DNA of 43,378 nt from Batkoa obscura (lineage: Eukaryota > Entomophthoromycota > Entomophthoromycetes > Entomophthorales > Batkoaceae), in NCBI GenBank assembly GCA_030770535.1, contig JASVEC010000139.1, positions 1 to 43,378 on the forward strand, given 5' to 3'. The translations under genes and the position numbers were made by a program. Below the pieces are notes generated by a model. That model ran no database searches, was not told the DNA's origin, and saw only the letters and a program-made list of their open reading frames with translations. Below, piece after piece: positions 1 to 10,619 of the stretch (its first letter is position 1; each line of letters starts with the position of its first letter).

Positions 1-471
1 TGGAACGCGATAAGGATCCAATCCATATCATGAGTAGAAGTTACAGTAAGCATGTGAACTTGATAGTATAAGCGATAATGAGACATATAGTATAATTGTT
101 TGATAGCAACGTGTAAGTGTTATTTCCTCAAATTAGTAAATTTTACTGTACCTTATAATGCTCAGTAAAGCAGCCAGCTCAATAGAAGTAATGATATTAG
201 TAACTACCACACTAGACTTTAAAGCAAAATACCATATTGGGGTAGATATCGAAGTCTCTCTATTAGAAATCATAATGGTATTTTCAACTATTGCTATAAG
301 CAAGATGACTATTAGATAAAAGATAGTATTATTGATAACGATTATTGATCCTGTTGTTAGTTCCAAGTTATCTTTTAAGTTTAAGTTAGTACGAGTTATT
401 CTTATTATTAGTAGGTTTGCTAGTAGAGAGATTGTAGAGATTGCTATATATTCTGTGTATTCTATGCTCAT
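1..471 (-). pseudogene. Rhodopsin-like GPCR pseudogene (N-terminal part, cut by window edge)
   Basis: Reading on the minus strand from the ATG at 471, the frame gives TM1, TM2, TM3 and part of TM4 of the receptor family that fills the array. Recognisable blocks are SIEYTEYI at the start, SIELAALLSIIRY in TM3, and a decayed TM4/ECL2 (LSLILSS then AYCNFYS). An in-frame TAA at 133-135 follows RYSKIY where relatives continue LFKE. A TGA at 28-30 replaces the conserved Trp of the SYSW block. The first extracellular Cys is also lost (WYF instead of WYC). The rest lies outside the window. An upstream TTG at 483 is in frame, but relatives begin at the MNIE/MSIE position, so I use 471. Confidence 0.85.
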
Positions 472-483
472 TGTAGCTATCAA

Positions 484-892
484 ATTAAAAACTAAAACGA
501 TTTTTAGTTTCTGATTTACTGCTCTGTATAAAAGTATTTTAAATTATACTATGGTAATTTCCCATGCGAAATTTTATGGTTAACTTGGAAAGCAAAGATT
601 TAAAAGTAAAATGTAAAACCAAATTAGTATATGGCTAATCTTTATTTATAACAATAAAGTGCTGTTTATATATTACTATTTAGAACAAAGGTTATAATAT
701 GGCCATAATTAACTTATTATTTGTTCTTTTTGTCTTTTGTAATTTTTAAGTTGATTTTCTAAATTTTAATAGATTTTAATATTTATAAATTTATAAATTT
801 AGATGAAATTGTTAAAAATAATTGTTAGTTTCATTATTTAGAATTTTCATAACTTAGATTTTACCTTCAAAGTAACTTTAAATTAAAAATAT
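484..892. other. Gene-free AT-rich spacer
   Basis: No open frame or RNA gene is convincing here. The stretch is what remains upstream of the receptor pseudogene and ends at a MITE. Confidence 0.5.
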
Positions 893-986
893 GGAAATGT
901 TTTTTGATTTCATTATTTTCTCCATTTTTTAAGCACTATTTGAGTGGAAAGATTGTTAGTAAAATTCTTGAACAAAATACATCCCC
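893..986 (-). mobile_element. MITE copy 1 (GGGGATGT family)
   Basis: Degenerate copy. The left end reads GGAAATG and the right end CATCCCC. The core AAGCACTATTTGAGTGGAAA is shared with the other copies. Flanks are ATAT and ATAC, one mismatch from a 4-bp duplication. Strand is given relative to the transposase-bearing element at 29902-32365. Confidence 0.8.
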
Positions 987-1111
987 ATACATTATTTTTG
1001 ACTCAAAAAAATAATTTAATTTAGTTAATTTTTTTATATCGTAATTCATCAATAAAGTTACTGTTAATATCTGATAATTGAAACAGATAAGAGGTTTTTA
1101 AATAAATATGT

Positions 1112-3567
1112 GGGGTTGTCTGATTAGTTTCATTATTTTATCCAATTTTTGAAAAATTTTGTGTTTTAAAAACTTCGCTTAAAATTCTATAAAATCAAAT
1201 CTTTTATTAAAACAAAAGTACCCAGACACAGTTCTAAATCATTCTATTATAGTTTATACTGTAATTTAGTTGAGTTTCTACTAGATCTTAAATACATATT
1301 CTTATAAAACTTTATTGAGAAATATCTATTATCGACTGCTTTATAACCAACATTGCAGATTTGTTATCAAATAAATAAACTATTTTAATGTTGTAATTAC
1401 ATTATTAATATATTGCCAAGTTAATAAATAGCTGCATGGGAGGGAGTGGTTGGCCCCAAAACTATAATTAACCATCCCTATATAGTACAAGTAATAATAG
1501 TTTTTACATATTATTACAGTTACTTGTTCTTTGACTATTTATTAACTTAGCTACCAATAACTTAAGTAATCTTAACATTTAACAATCTATTTCTATCATT
1601 CAACAAACTACTCACTTGCTTAGTAAATATCGAAATTTTGAAATTCTCTGTTATCTTCGTAAGGTAAGCTGGGATCGATCTTTTAATTTTTCTGTTTTCT
1701 ATAGACTCTATAACTTTAATTGGGACTATATCGCTTTTTTTTGATGTATCAAATACTGGATAACAATGTAGTTTATTGTTATGTTTAATAAAATGTAAAT
1801 ACTTCTTAATGCCTTGGGTCTCTATTATTCTTTTTGTATTTTTGTTTCTTTTATACTTTTTAAAAATTATATCTGTTTTCCCATTATTAACAGTCGAGTT
1901 ATTAATTTTATTATGCTCGCAAATAAAAGCCTCAAATCTTGAAATTAATTGATTGATATCTTTTATTTTACCTAACACTTCAAAACTACTTTTCCATTTT
2001 GAAAGGTTTCCAAAATGTCTATCAACTATACTTTTTCCACGATGCTCAGCAAAAGAATTAAGATTAACATTCAAACTACTATTTATTTTATGAATTTCTT
2101 TAAACATATAGTGTAGAAACTCTTGGGATCTAAAATGATTTCCTGTATCTGCCCATATATTAATTTTTGTAAACTTTTTAAATAGAAGCTCTGTAGAGAT
2201 TAAATCGATTAAACAATCTCCTGCATATGCTGAATCATGATTTAATATTTCAGATAAATAATCAAAGTAAACTTTGCCTATTGTTTTATCATCTTTCAAA
2301 CATAAAACACCAAAACCTAATACTGATATAGCTTGTTTATTATAATGATCTAGATTTATTGAATCTGGTCTTGTTCCTATTTCCATATTTTGTTTAAAAT
2401 CTAAAACTTATTATACAACTTTTGTTATTTAATTTTTTGATAGTTTCATTAAATGTGTTTTTTTGAGTATCAACACAGAATTTATGTAATTTGTATAATT
2501 TTTCTTCTTCGTTGAAAATTTCTTTTATCTCTGCTTTGTTTTTTGCTGTATTTATTTTATTTTCAAATAACTTTTTTCTAACTGTATACTGGGCACGTAT
2601 ATTACATAGATCCGTTTTTCTTGATGGATTTTTAAAATTACTTGGTATATATTTAAAAAATGTTGATCTAGCTACTGCTTTATCTCTTAGATCATTCAAA
2701 TATTTACTATATATCATTCTTCTACTTTTATTTAATATATATATATTATCTGATGAATATTTACTATCGTTATTTTTTTTAATTAAATCTTGATGAAATA
2801 GTTGAATCATTTAGTAAATATTGTATAATAGTTTCAATTTGTCATCTTTAATTTTTTTTGTATTTTTAATAATAGGTTTTAATGTTGATATTTTATTATT
2901 ATTACTTGTTTTTGAATAATCATATTGATTTCTATTTATATTAAACCCAAAACTCTTACATTCATCAAAAGAATATACTGAAGCTATAGTTGATAATAAC
3001 GCTACTTGTTGATTTTTGTTTCCTGTTTCCCTCAAAGCACTGATTTTATACGTTGCTTGATTAAGTTTATTATCGATAGTAAACTTTGATAATATATCTT
3101 CTCTTCATTTTGTTTTATTATAAAATTCCATAAACCTTGGGTTGTTATAAGTAGCTCTTAAAATTGATGTAAATGAATTACAATGTTTATATTGTGTACT
3201 CCTCCCTATCGTATTGAAATTTTCAAAAAATTGATTTCGAAGTTTAGTTATGAAAGTTTGCATTTTATTTTTATTTCAACAAAAAATAAAGTCAAATAAA
3301 GTCAAATAAGTATATAATATGTATTTATATAATTATATAATCATATAGTTATATATTATATATCTGTTAAATACCTAATAGAACTAATATAAAGTACATA
3401 ATTAGGAAAATTAGCTATTTAAGAAAAGGAAACAATTAAAATAAGTTTTAAATAGAGACATTTAACTTTAGACTTTTTAGATTTAACCGTTATATTGGAC
3501 ACAAATTTAAAATTTTAAAATTTGGATTAATTTCTAAGTAAATTCTGAAACCAATTAGGACAGCCCC
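1112..3567 (-). mobile_element. DNA transposon copy A (broken), same family as 29902-32365
   Basis: The whole element is present in inverted orientation relative to the copy at 29902. It starts with GGGGTTGTCTGATTAGTTTC and ends with CAATTAGGACAGCCCC. Flanks ATGT and ATAT are one base from a perfect 4-bp duplication. Nucleotide identity to the other copy is very high across the length, including the non-coding ends, so both are young. The element landed in a decayed spacer: the sequence from 3572 continues the coding relic found in other spacers. Its transposase gene is broken and annotated separately. Confidence 0.92.
1562..3261 (-). pseudogene. Transposase gene of copy A, broken
   Basis: Minus-strand gene starting at the ATG near 3261, collinear with the 567-codon gene of the intact copy. 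Pieces are open from about 3035 to 2811 (RETGNKNQQVALL block), 2810 to 2394 (zinc-ligand region CNI-R) and 2386 to 1562 (second and third catalytic blocks). I see an in-frame TGA near 3107 where the intact copy has CAA, a 3-bp deletion near 3072-3075, and two frame changes, after KKIKDD (near 2820) and near 2395-2405. In the catalytic part, GKSIVDGHFG of the intact copy reads GKSIVDRHFG here, next to the putative third acidic residue. The second Cys of the CxxC pair is Arg (CNIR). These substitutions suggest loss of function as well as loss of frame. Confidence 0.88.
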
Positions 3568-3571
3568 ATAT

Positions 3572-4100
3572 TCTTTTAATAAATGATAACTATTTTTAAA
3601 TATAGCATGAGTTTGAATAAAAGCACTAATTAACATTTAAATTCAAGACAAAGTAGTAAAAAAAATTACTAGACTGGATAGTAATAATGATGCTTTAAAG
3701 TACAATGATGAGCTTAGAATAAAAATAGTTATCCTGAGGACTTTTTTAAAAAATAATATAGATTTTGGATTGTTGATGTTATAATAACTAGCAAGATGGA
3801 ATGTATAAATAAGTCAAGTCAAAGAACTTGAAAATAATGTTGTCAGTTACAATGTTTATGACTATGATATGTACGATCAATAGAGAAGAATGAAATGTAC
3901 AGTAATTCAACAATGATCAATAACACTATTAGTGAAATGATTAATACAAAATAATGATATTAATAATATGGAAACAAAAGATAAAAAGCAACTAAAAAAG
4001 TTATTTTAAAAAGAACAGTATGATAGTTTTTATTATCTCATAACAAGTGATATATTAAACATTCAATAAAATAATTGAACTCTTATTTTATTTGAAAAAA
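3572..4100 (+). pseudogene. Spacer coding relic, 3' part
   Basis: Plus-strand remnant of an unrecognised protein-coding gene that recurs in the array spacers. The clearest block reads RLDSNNDALKYNDELRIK near 3670-3730, matching DDPLKNNDNIRMD near 6160 and EEDALKNNDEIGTK near 11150. The upstream part is interrupted by transposon copy A. Confidence 0.4.
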
Positions 4101-4101
4101 A

Positions 4102-5270
4102 CTATTTGAGGATGTATTTTTTATTTAAAAGTTTTAAATAGCGCTTAGAAAATAGAAAAAGTGGTGAAGCTAAAAAAAGTATCCCCATTTTAATTTGGAC
4201 ATTTAAACATTTTTGAATTGATTGATGGACTAATAAAATAAAACAAGATGAAGTAAACCCTAGACAAAGCAAAAAGTAATTGGTCCAAATAACAATATTT
4301 ATATTAGGATTTGTTTGTATTACGCTTAATAAGGTTGCTATCAGATCTGGTGATAAAGATAATATATAGTCTACTAATACGACACTCATTTTAATGACTA
4401 ATTTGGCTTTTTTAATCTTAATTGACTAACTATTGATGCCTGAGATTCATCTAAACATAGTTAAAGTATGCCTCTTTGCTTTTTTTGTGTTTCAGTCACT
4501 ATTTTAATTCCTCTATTGATTACAAAATAATATCGTACATCATTGTTAGTGGTATCACTATTAGATTGGTTGTTTCTAAGACGTAAACTTAATCCGTTAA
4601 AATAAAACCAAAAACAATAGAGGAGCCCATTATTCTAAGGTAAGAAAAAGTAATATTGGTATGAAAAAAAACAAACAAGTAATCATGGTGATATTCTTGA
4701 TGAACTAATGACATAAAAAAGAAAAGAAAATTTATCATCTTTTCAATATTAATACTTGGTAAACGATAAAAGTTGAATTCTTGCCGTGTATATGAACTAA
4801 GTTAACATGTAAATCAGACACTATAATTAATGATGTTGGAGATAGTACTGATAATAAGTAATGATACATTGTATTTACTTGTCTATGTAAATAAATTTTA
4901 CAGTATTCTATAGTACTTAAGAAGCCAGATAACTCAACAGAAATAATAATGGTAGTGCTTACTACACTAAAATTTAAAGGATAGTATCAAGTTGGATTGG
5001 ATACTTATAGCTTACTATCGACTGTTATGTTGTTTTCAGAAATCATTCCACGTAAATGATGATTACATAGAAAGTAATATTGTTAAACGTTAACATTGGT
5101 GTTAATATTAATTCTAAATTGTTTTTTAGTGATGATTCAATTGGGATTATACTAATTATCAATAGGCTTATTAATAGAGAAATTACTGATATCGTCAAAT
5201 AAATAATGAATTCTATATTCATTGCTATCATAAAGTTACAAGCATTGTTTTTGAAATTAATCTCATTCAT
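4102..5270 (-). pseudogene. Rhodopsin-like GPCR pseudogene with MITE-derived C-terminus
   Basis: The N-terminal piece (5270 or the internal ATG at 5222, down to 5043) covers TM1 and part of TM2, then hits a stop. The middle (about 4390-5040) is recognisable but broken, including the TM3/ECL1 and ECL2 blocks. The C-terminal piece 4389-4102 is open and carries the TM6 end (SLSPDLIATLLS) and TM7 (YFLLCLGFTSSCFILLVHQ). After QKCLNV the frame runs into a MITE (4108-4186), which replaces the usual helix-8 residues with a foreign tail ending KKYILK. It lies between two spacer relics and ahead of the intact receptor at 7095. Confidence 0.85.
4108..4186 (+). mobile_element. MITE copy 2, internally deleted
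   Basis: 79-bp copy starting GAGGATGTATTTTTTATTT and ending AAGTATCCCC, flanked by an exact ATTT duplication (4104-4107 and 4187-4190). The middle (ACTAACAA to CTCAAAT) is missing. It is inserted in the 3' end of a receptor pseudogene. Confidence 0.88.
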
Positions 5271-5314
5271 TTATCAATGTTCTAATTAATTATGAGGGTT
5301 AGTTTTTTTATTCA

Positions 5315-5492
5315 TATAACAATATAGGCAATTGATATAGACGGCAATAAAGTAGACTTTTATCAGATAGTCGATTTTGATTATATCTAATAATGAAGAG
5401 GATTCGAAATGCTTGATTTTGGCAAATCAAGATTAGCTATCTAATAAGGGTCTACTTTATTATCGCCTATATCAATTGGCTATATTGTTATA
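5315..5492. mobile_element. Inverted-repeat element (MITE of a second family)
   Basis: Two arms of about 56 bp (5315-5370 and 5437-5492) are inverted repeats differing at about eight positions. They begin TATAACAATATAG and contain AATAAAGTAGAC. The ~66-bp centre has no coding sequence but includes a small hairpin (CTTGATTT/AAATCAAG). The ends fit a TA target duplication, but because the arms themselves begin TATA the duplication cannot be separated from the repeat. No other copy is visible in the window. Confidence 0.8.
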
Positions 5493-5559
5493 GTATCCTT
5501 TTAAATTAATTTAGGTCGTAAAAAAATTATGAACTGGTTTTTTATTGTATAATTGTAGC

Positions 5560-6560
5560 CTAAAATATGAGAATTCTTTGTTTTTAAAAATGCAAAGCCC
5601 TTAAGTTCTTATATAAAAAAGCAGTGGTTAAAAAGGAATGTAAGCTTCTATCTTTGAAATTTGGAATTTGGCTTATCAATTGCTCAAACAAGTTCATTTT
5701 CATATGAAACTCCTATTTAACAAAAAACAGATATAGTATAGATAAGTTAGGTTTTCAAAGTCTTTAAAAAAATCAACATAATCTATTTGTTTAAAGACTA
5801 GATAAAAAGAGAGATATTTTTACATCCAAAAGCAGCTTATATTTTAACTTAACATCACTATAAAAGTATTGGCTAGAATCCTTTATATTTTGAAAGAATT
5901 CCAAAACCTTGAGTGATTTATTAACAACAAATTGATGAATGTATCATAGGAGAGGAAAGAAACGTCATAAAATGAGCATTTTTTTCAATCTTCTTTCATC
6001 TAATCAGATTTTCGTTTATTTGAAATTGCCAACCTAATCAACCCTTACTCCGCAGATAAAGAGCACACTGAATTAGCTACATTTCCTTCTACAATGGAAA
6101 CGCTGACTAAAGTTTAGATAAAGAAAATAGAACGTTGAAATTCAGTAACGAGTTTTATGATAAAGATGATCCTTTAAAAAATAATGATAATATCAGAATG
6201 GATGTGATCCCGTTTGCCATGTATGATAGCACACTCTTTAAAAAAATAAATAGTTATGAAATTATTAGCACTTATATTAATGACAAATAAAATGAAAGAA
6301 TAGCGAGAGACAGACAAAGTAGCTAAAAAATAACCTATAAATTATTAAGTTCGTAGCCTCAAGATATTAAGTAAAAAATGGTATGTAATTTATGGGAGGT
6401 AATAATGGCCGATGATGAAACTATTGAAATGATTCTAACATGATATTGATGATAGTAGTACCATATCAATACTAAATAAAAAGAAAAAATTGTATTGAGA
6501 AGGTCGTATCGTTGATATAATTAAGCTATTTTTTGAGGAAAGATTACTATAAAACTTGTT
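5560..6560 (+). pseudogene. Spacer coding relic
   Basis: Decayed plus-strand coding sequence shared with the other spacers. The block near 5770-5840 (TTGTTTAAAGACTAG then ATATTTTTACA) aligns with 11030-11080 and 21860-21920. The block near 6140-6290 reads FYDKDDPLKNNDNIRMDVIP and continues open for about 40 codons before a stop. It is convergent with the receptor gene at 7095. The original product is not recognised. Confidence 0.45.
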
Positions 6561-7094
6561 TTTTTAAGGGTATATCCCAAGTATTTTACTTGCAAAAATA
6601 AACTTAATTAAAATGAGTTAATACATACTTCTATTGATGGATGGGCTCCAATAAGTGAGATTTTCCTTCCAGTAAGCTTCTACTTAATAAAAGACAGATT
6701 CAAAAAGAGCCAATTGCTTTTATTTTGCAAAATGGTACCACTAATATATGTTAGTGGTGAGAATTAAAGGTAATATGTATATATGAATATCTTACCTGGA
6801 AAGCTGCAAAGCTTTTGTAAATGATCCAAACATCAGCCTAAAATATAAAAGCTTAAGAAAATAGATACACATAACTTAGATTTTTAAATATTTTTGAGAA
6901 ATCATCTAACAAATGGATAATAGATGAAAAAAAGTTAATGTATCTTTAGTAAAAAGAACTGTATGTAGATGCTAGTGGAGAATAAGTAAACAATGTAAAA
7001 GTGTGTGAAAACCTACAACTAAGTGAATAAAAACGAGGATTGATTTTTACAAAAGGACATGTGTTTATGTAAATAAGCGAATAATAGATCAATA

Positions 7095-8186
7095 TCAATG
7101 AGTCAATTTTAATGAGTTCAAAAAATATCTTTGAATAGGTTGATGGATCAATAAGATAAAACATGACGAGGTAAACCCTAAGCATAACACCAAGCAGTTG
7201 GAATAAAAAGTAATATGCATAAAGTTCATCTCGGCAAAATTTAATATACCTATTATTAGATCTGGTAATAAACATAGTATATAGCCTATGACTATTACAC
7301 TCATTTTTACAACCAGTTTGATTTTTTTAAACTTTAACTGGTCAGCTGTCAATAGATGAGATTCATTTATTTCTAGTTGAAGCATACTTTCTTGATTTTG
7401 TTGCGTTAATGCTAGCCTATTTGATTTCCTATTAATTATGAATTTATATTGTGTGTTATTATCATTCTTACTATTCAGTTGATAACTATTGAAATAAAAA
7501 TTAGAGTTTGTAGCAGTAACATTAGACGTAATAATGGGGTTCATTATTTTAAAGTAAGCAAGGGTGATATTTATATAACAGAAACATATTGTAACTAAAC
7601 ATATTAAGATTCTCAAAGTGTAAATGCAGCAGTGAAATATAAGATAAGTCATATTGTTTTTTTCAATATTGGCACTCAATTCACAATAAAAGTTGGCTTC
7701 GTACCATGAATATGAATTATAATAACCATGCAGGCTAGATAATACAAGTGATAATATAAATGATAGCACTGATAATAGATAATATTTTATTGGTATTGTT
7801 CGCTTAAACAAGCAAATTTTACTGTATCTTACAAAACTTAATAATGCAACTAGGTCAATGGAAGTACCAATGGTAGTAGTTACTATGCTGAGATTTAAAG
7901 TACAATACCAAACTGGATCGGATAGTAATAGCTCATTGTTGAAATTTATAACATTATACTCAAGCGCTATTATGTCAAATATAACATATATGTATAGAAT
8001 GGTATCAGTGATTGTTATTATTAGTATTAATATTGACTCTAAATTGTTTTTTATAGTCAGTTTAGTTATAATTATACTAGTTATCAATAAGTTTATCAAT
8101 AACGAAACTACTGATATGATTAAATAAATTATACGTTCTATGTTCATTGTTATAAAGACAATGTTCAATTTTTCTATTATCTCCAT
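7095..8186 (-). CDS. Rhodopsin-like seven-transmembrane GPCR, intronless
   Basis: Predicted plasma-membrane receptor of 363 aa. Relatives start at MNIE, which is Met14 here (8147), so a 350-aa product is equally likely. Seven hydrophobic segments are visible, and the extracellular N-terminus is very short. The ECL1 block WYC and an ECL2 Cys (NFYCELS) would form the usual TM3-ECL2 disulfide. TM3 ends FVRYSKIC in place of DRY. TM6 carries ILCLLPD, and TM7 reads CLGFTSSCFILLIHQPIQ in place of NPxxY. The third intracellular loop is about 70 residues and Asn-rich. Ligand and G-protein coupling are unknown. No defect is visible in the frame. Confidence 0.88.
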   Translation of the reverse strand: MEIIEKLNIVFITMNIERIIYLIISVVSLLINLLITSIIITKLTIKNNLESILILIITITDTILYIYVIFDIIALEYNVINFNNELLLSDPVWYCTLNLSIVTTTIGTSIDLVALLSFVRYSKICLFKRTIPIKYYLLSVLSFILSLVLSSLHGYYNSYSWYEANFYCELSANIEKNNMTYLIFHCCIYTLRILICLVTICFCYINITLAYFKIMNPIITSNVTATNSNFYFNSYQLNSKNDNNTQYKFIINRKSNRLALTQQNQESMLQLEINESHLLTADQLKFKKIKLVVKMSVIVIGYILCLLPDLIIGILNFAEMNFMHITFYSNCLVLCLGFTSSCFILLIHQPIQRYFLNSLKLTH

Positions 8187-8411
8187 TTATCAATGCTTCA
8201 ACTTAGTCATGCAATTTGAAATTATTATCTAAAAACTAATTAATTCTAGAGAGGGTTTACTGGTAGATTAGTATCGCATTTTGGCTGATATGCATATATT
8301 CCCTTTTATTATGGCTAACAAGACACTTGGGGCTTTCGCATTTCAAAAGGGTAAAATACTAAAAAGTCGATTTGAATTAGGAATTATTGCTAAAATATTA
8401 TGATTTTATAT
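8187..8411. other. Upstream region of GPCR, conserved in the array
   Basis: The stretch near 8315-8345 (GGCTAACAAGACACTTGGGG then TTTCGCATTT) recurs at 21487-21520 and, more weakly, at 28330-28360, always beyond a receptor start. This marks a duplicated 5' flank and may hold promoter sequence. I see no specific regulatory motif. Confidence 0.4.
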
Positions 8412-8511
8412 GGGGGTGTTTTTTTTTTACTTCATTACTTTTTCCATCTTTTAAGCGTTATTTGAGCGGAAAATTTGCTAGTAAAACTCTTAAACACAAA
8501 AATACATCACC
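8412..8511 (-). mobile_element. MITE copy 3
   Basis: 100-bp full-length copy, GGGGGTGTTT at the left and ACATCACC at the right, with an exact ATAT duplication (8408-8411, 8512-8515). It splits the receptor 5' flank from the spacer relic. Confidence 0.92.
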
Positions 8512-8515
8512 ATAT

Positions 8516-9340
8516 CCTTAAATGAGGTAAAAAGCCTTTAAGTGCTTTATTAACATGTAAAGTAAAAAATTAATTAACATAAAGAAGAAAGCTCAAAAAT
8601 GATAGCAAGTTTCTGCCCATACTACACATCATTGCTCGAAGTAAGTTTTACATAAACTTGTTTTCCACGTAACTTTCATAAAGGAGTATAAAGTTTTACA
8701 AAATAATTTTCAAGTGTTATTAAAAAAGTAAGAATAGGTGTTTATTTGGAAATCAAATAAAATGACATCTATTTTTCTATATAACATGAGTTTGGATAAG
8801 AGTTTATTAGCAACATAAAGGCATTGATTGGGTTTTAAAGTCAATATACGAGGATATATTTTTTTACTTAAGGATCTTACTAACAATCTTTCCGCTCAAA
8901 TAGCGTTTAAAAAATAGAAAAAGTAATGAAACTAAAATATCCTCATATAATAGTAAGAGGAGTTAATAAGCTAAACAATCATGCTGATGCTTCAAAGGGC
9001 TATAGTAAGGCTTTAATGAAAAATCATATCAGTCATAATCCGTTTTAAAATAAATATATTTACAAAATTGACATCTTTTATCTTAATAGCTGATAAGATG
9101 AAAGCAGCAAAAGAGAAATATAGGATAGCCGAAAACTAAACCAATGATTTTGGAGTTTGTGACTTTGATATAAGAAAGAAATATGAAAGAACATATAATT
9201 TTAGTGATTGGATATTAGCTAATAATATTATTTATATAATGGTTTGTACAGTGATTTGTGCTTAATACTGACGATAATGGTATCAAGGTAGAAATAACAA
9301 GAAAGTAAATAAAAAGTAAACATAAAAAGTTAAGATAATA
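8516..9340 (+). pseudogene. Spacer coding relic (carries MITE copy 4)
   Basis: Plus-strand decayed coding sequence. It starts with a block (TATCCTTAAATGAGG, 8512 on) shared with 21650. ATAACATGAGTTTGGATAAG near 8781 matches 3600-3620. The C-terminal block ADKMKAAKEKYRIAEN then GVCDFDIRKKYERTYNFSD near 9090-9230 is the best preserved copy of that part. Unrecognised family. Confidence 0.45.
8850..8944 (+). mobile_element. MITE copy 4
   Basis: Starts GAGGATATATTTTTTTACTT and ends AAAATATCCTC. Flanks ATAC and ATAT differ by one base. The core TTTCCGCTCAAATAGCG is intact. Confidence 0.88.
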
Positions 9341-9431
9341 TAATTTTATTATCTCAGCAGAAAAACAACTCATTCTAATAAATAAACAAAATTTACTTGT
9401 TACTCAAATAAGAAAATAGTAGTATTAAACT

Positions 9432-10490
9432 TTAATGACTAAATTTCAAGCATTTGAAGAAACACTTTTGAATCGGTTGATGGATCAATAATATAAAGCA
9501 TGAGGAGGTAAACCCTAAACATAGTAAAAAACAATTAGAATAAAAACTAGTATGTATATCATAGTTTGTCTCTGTTAAACTTAATAAAGTTACTGTTAAA
9601 TCCGGTAATAAACTTAACATGTAAAATGTTACTACCAGGCCTATCTTTAAGGCTACTTTAATCTTTTCTAATCTTAATCGACTAGTTGTTAGTGGCTGGA
9701 ATTCATTTAGATATATTGGAAGGATGGTGCCTTGGTTTTTTTGTGTTGTCATTGTTACCTTTATTTCGCCATTAACTACAATATCATATTGCACGTTATT
9801 ATTATCGTTATTGCCATTAAACCGACTGCTATTAATAAATAAATTTGGTTTTGTAGTGTTGTCATCAAAGACAATAGAAGGGTTTAATATTCTAAAATAG
9901 GCAACAGCAATACTAAAATAACAAAAGCAAATAACGAAAAAGCAGGGTAAAATTCTAAATGAATAAACTGAATAAAAAAATACAAAATAAATTGTATTGT
10001 CCTTCTGAATATCAATACTTGGTAAGCAATAAAAATCCACCTTATCCCATGAATAAGAATTATGATAGCTAAATAAACTAGACAATACAAGCGACAACAC
10101 AATCGATATTGCCATTAATAAATGACATCTCATCGGCGTTATTTCTTTAAATAAACAAATTTTTACGTATCTTATAATTCCTAATAAAGCAGATAACTCA
10201 ATGGAGGTAACAATAGTAGTGGATATAAGACTAAAATTTAAGACACAATACCAAGTTGGGTTGGATATGAGTAGCTCATTATCAACTGCAATTATGTTAT
10301 ATTCAACCATTGCTAGGTGTGAAATGACAGTTAAATAAAAAATAATATCGTTTATAGCTATTGTTGAAATCATTACCAATTCTAAATTATTTTTTAGTCT
10401 TAATTTAGCTAGTATTATACTGATTATTGATATGTTTATTAGTATTGAAATCGTTGAGACTATAAAATAAGTTATATATTCTATGTTCAT
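9432..10490 (-). CDS. Rhodopsin-like seven-transmembrane GPCR, intronless
   Basis: 352-aa receptor from the ATG at 10490, the best reference for the array. Approximate layout: TM1 5-29, TM2 36-61, TM3 82-108, TM4 121-142, TM5 166-196, TM6 276-304, TM7 314-337, helix 8 338-350. Cys82 (PTWYC) and Cys155 (DFYCLPS) are placed for the TM3-ECL2 disulfide. TM3 ends with Arg107-Tyr108 (IIRYVKIC), a reduced DRY. TM6 has SLLPD and TM7 CLGFTSSCFILLIHQ. The 70-residue loop between TM5 and TM6 contains an Asn run (NGNNDNNN). Family membership rests on layout and motifs. The sensed molecule cannot be read from sequence. Confidence 0.9.
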   Translation of the reverse strand: MNIEYITYFIVSTISILINISIISIILAKLRLKNNLELVMISTIAINDIIFYLTVISHLAMVEYNIIAVDNELLISNPTWYCVLNFSLISTTIVTSIELSALLGIIRYVKICLFKEITPMRCHLLMAISIVLSLVLSSLFSYHNSYSWDKVDFYCLPSIDIQKDNTIYFVFFYSVYSFRILPCFFVICFCYFSIAVAYFRILNPSIVFDDNTTKPNLFINSSRFNGNNDNNNVQYDIVVNGEIKVTMTTQKNQGTILPIYLNEFQPLTTSRLRLEKIKVALKIGLVVTFYMLSLLPDLTVTLLSLTETNYDIHTSFYSNCFLLCLGFTSSCFILLIHQPIQKCFFKCLKFSH

Positions 10491-10619
10491 TATTATTGTA
10501 AAAGTTAAAATTAATTAAAATTGCTACACTTTTCATTTATAAACTGTCTCGAATTATTGTATTCTCTTATTCACTTAGTCAGCCTTACTTTCGTATTTTG
10601 CTCCTTTGAGTGGTTTCCT

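Noticed and set aside
332-514. Plus-strand frame opposite a receptor pseudogene
   Set aside because: It is the complement of TM1-TM2 of the receptor remnant and has no independent support.
2491-2793. Hydrophobic plus-strand frame, also at 30559-30987 on the minus strand
   Set aside because: It is the antisense of the Lys-rich transposase in both transposon copies; the hydrophobicity comes from reading AAA/AAT codons backwards.
3290-3360. TATATA-rich stretch in the transposon leader as a replication origin
   Set aside because: The same stretch occurs in the other transposon copy at 30100-30190 and is simply part of the element's AT-rich leader.
6946-7275. Tyr/Phe-rich minus-strand frame of 109 codons
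   Set aside because: It overlaps the receptor at 7095-8186 in another frame and has no receptor motif of its own.
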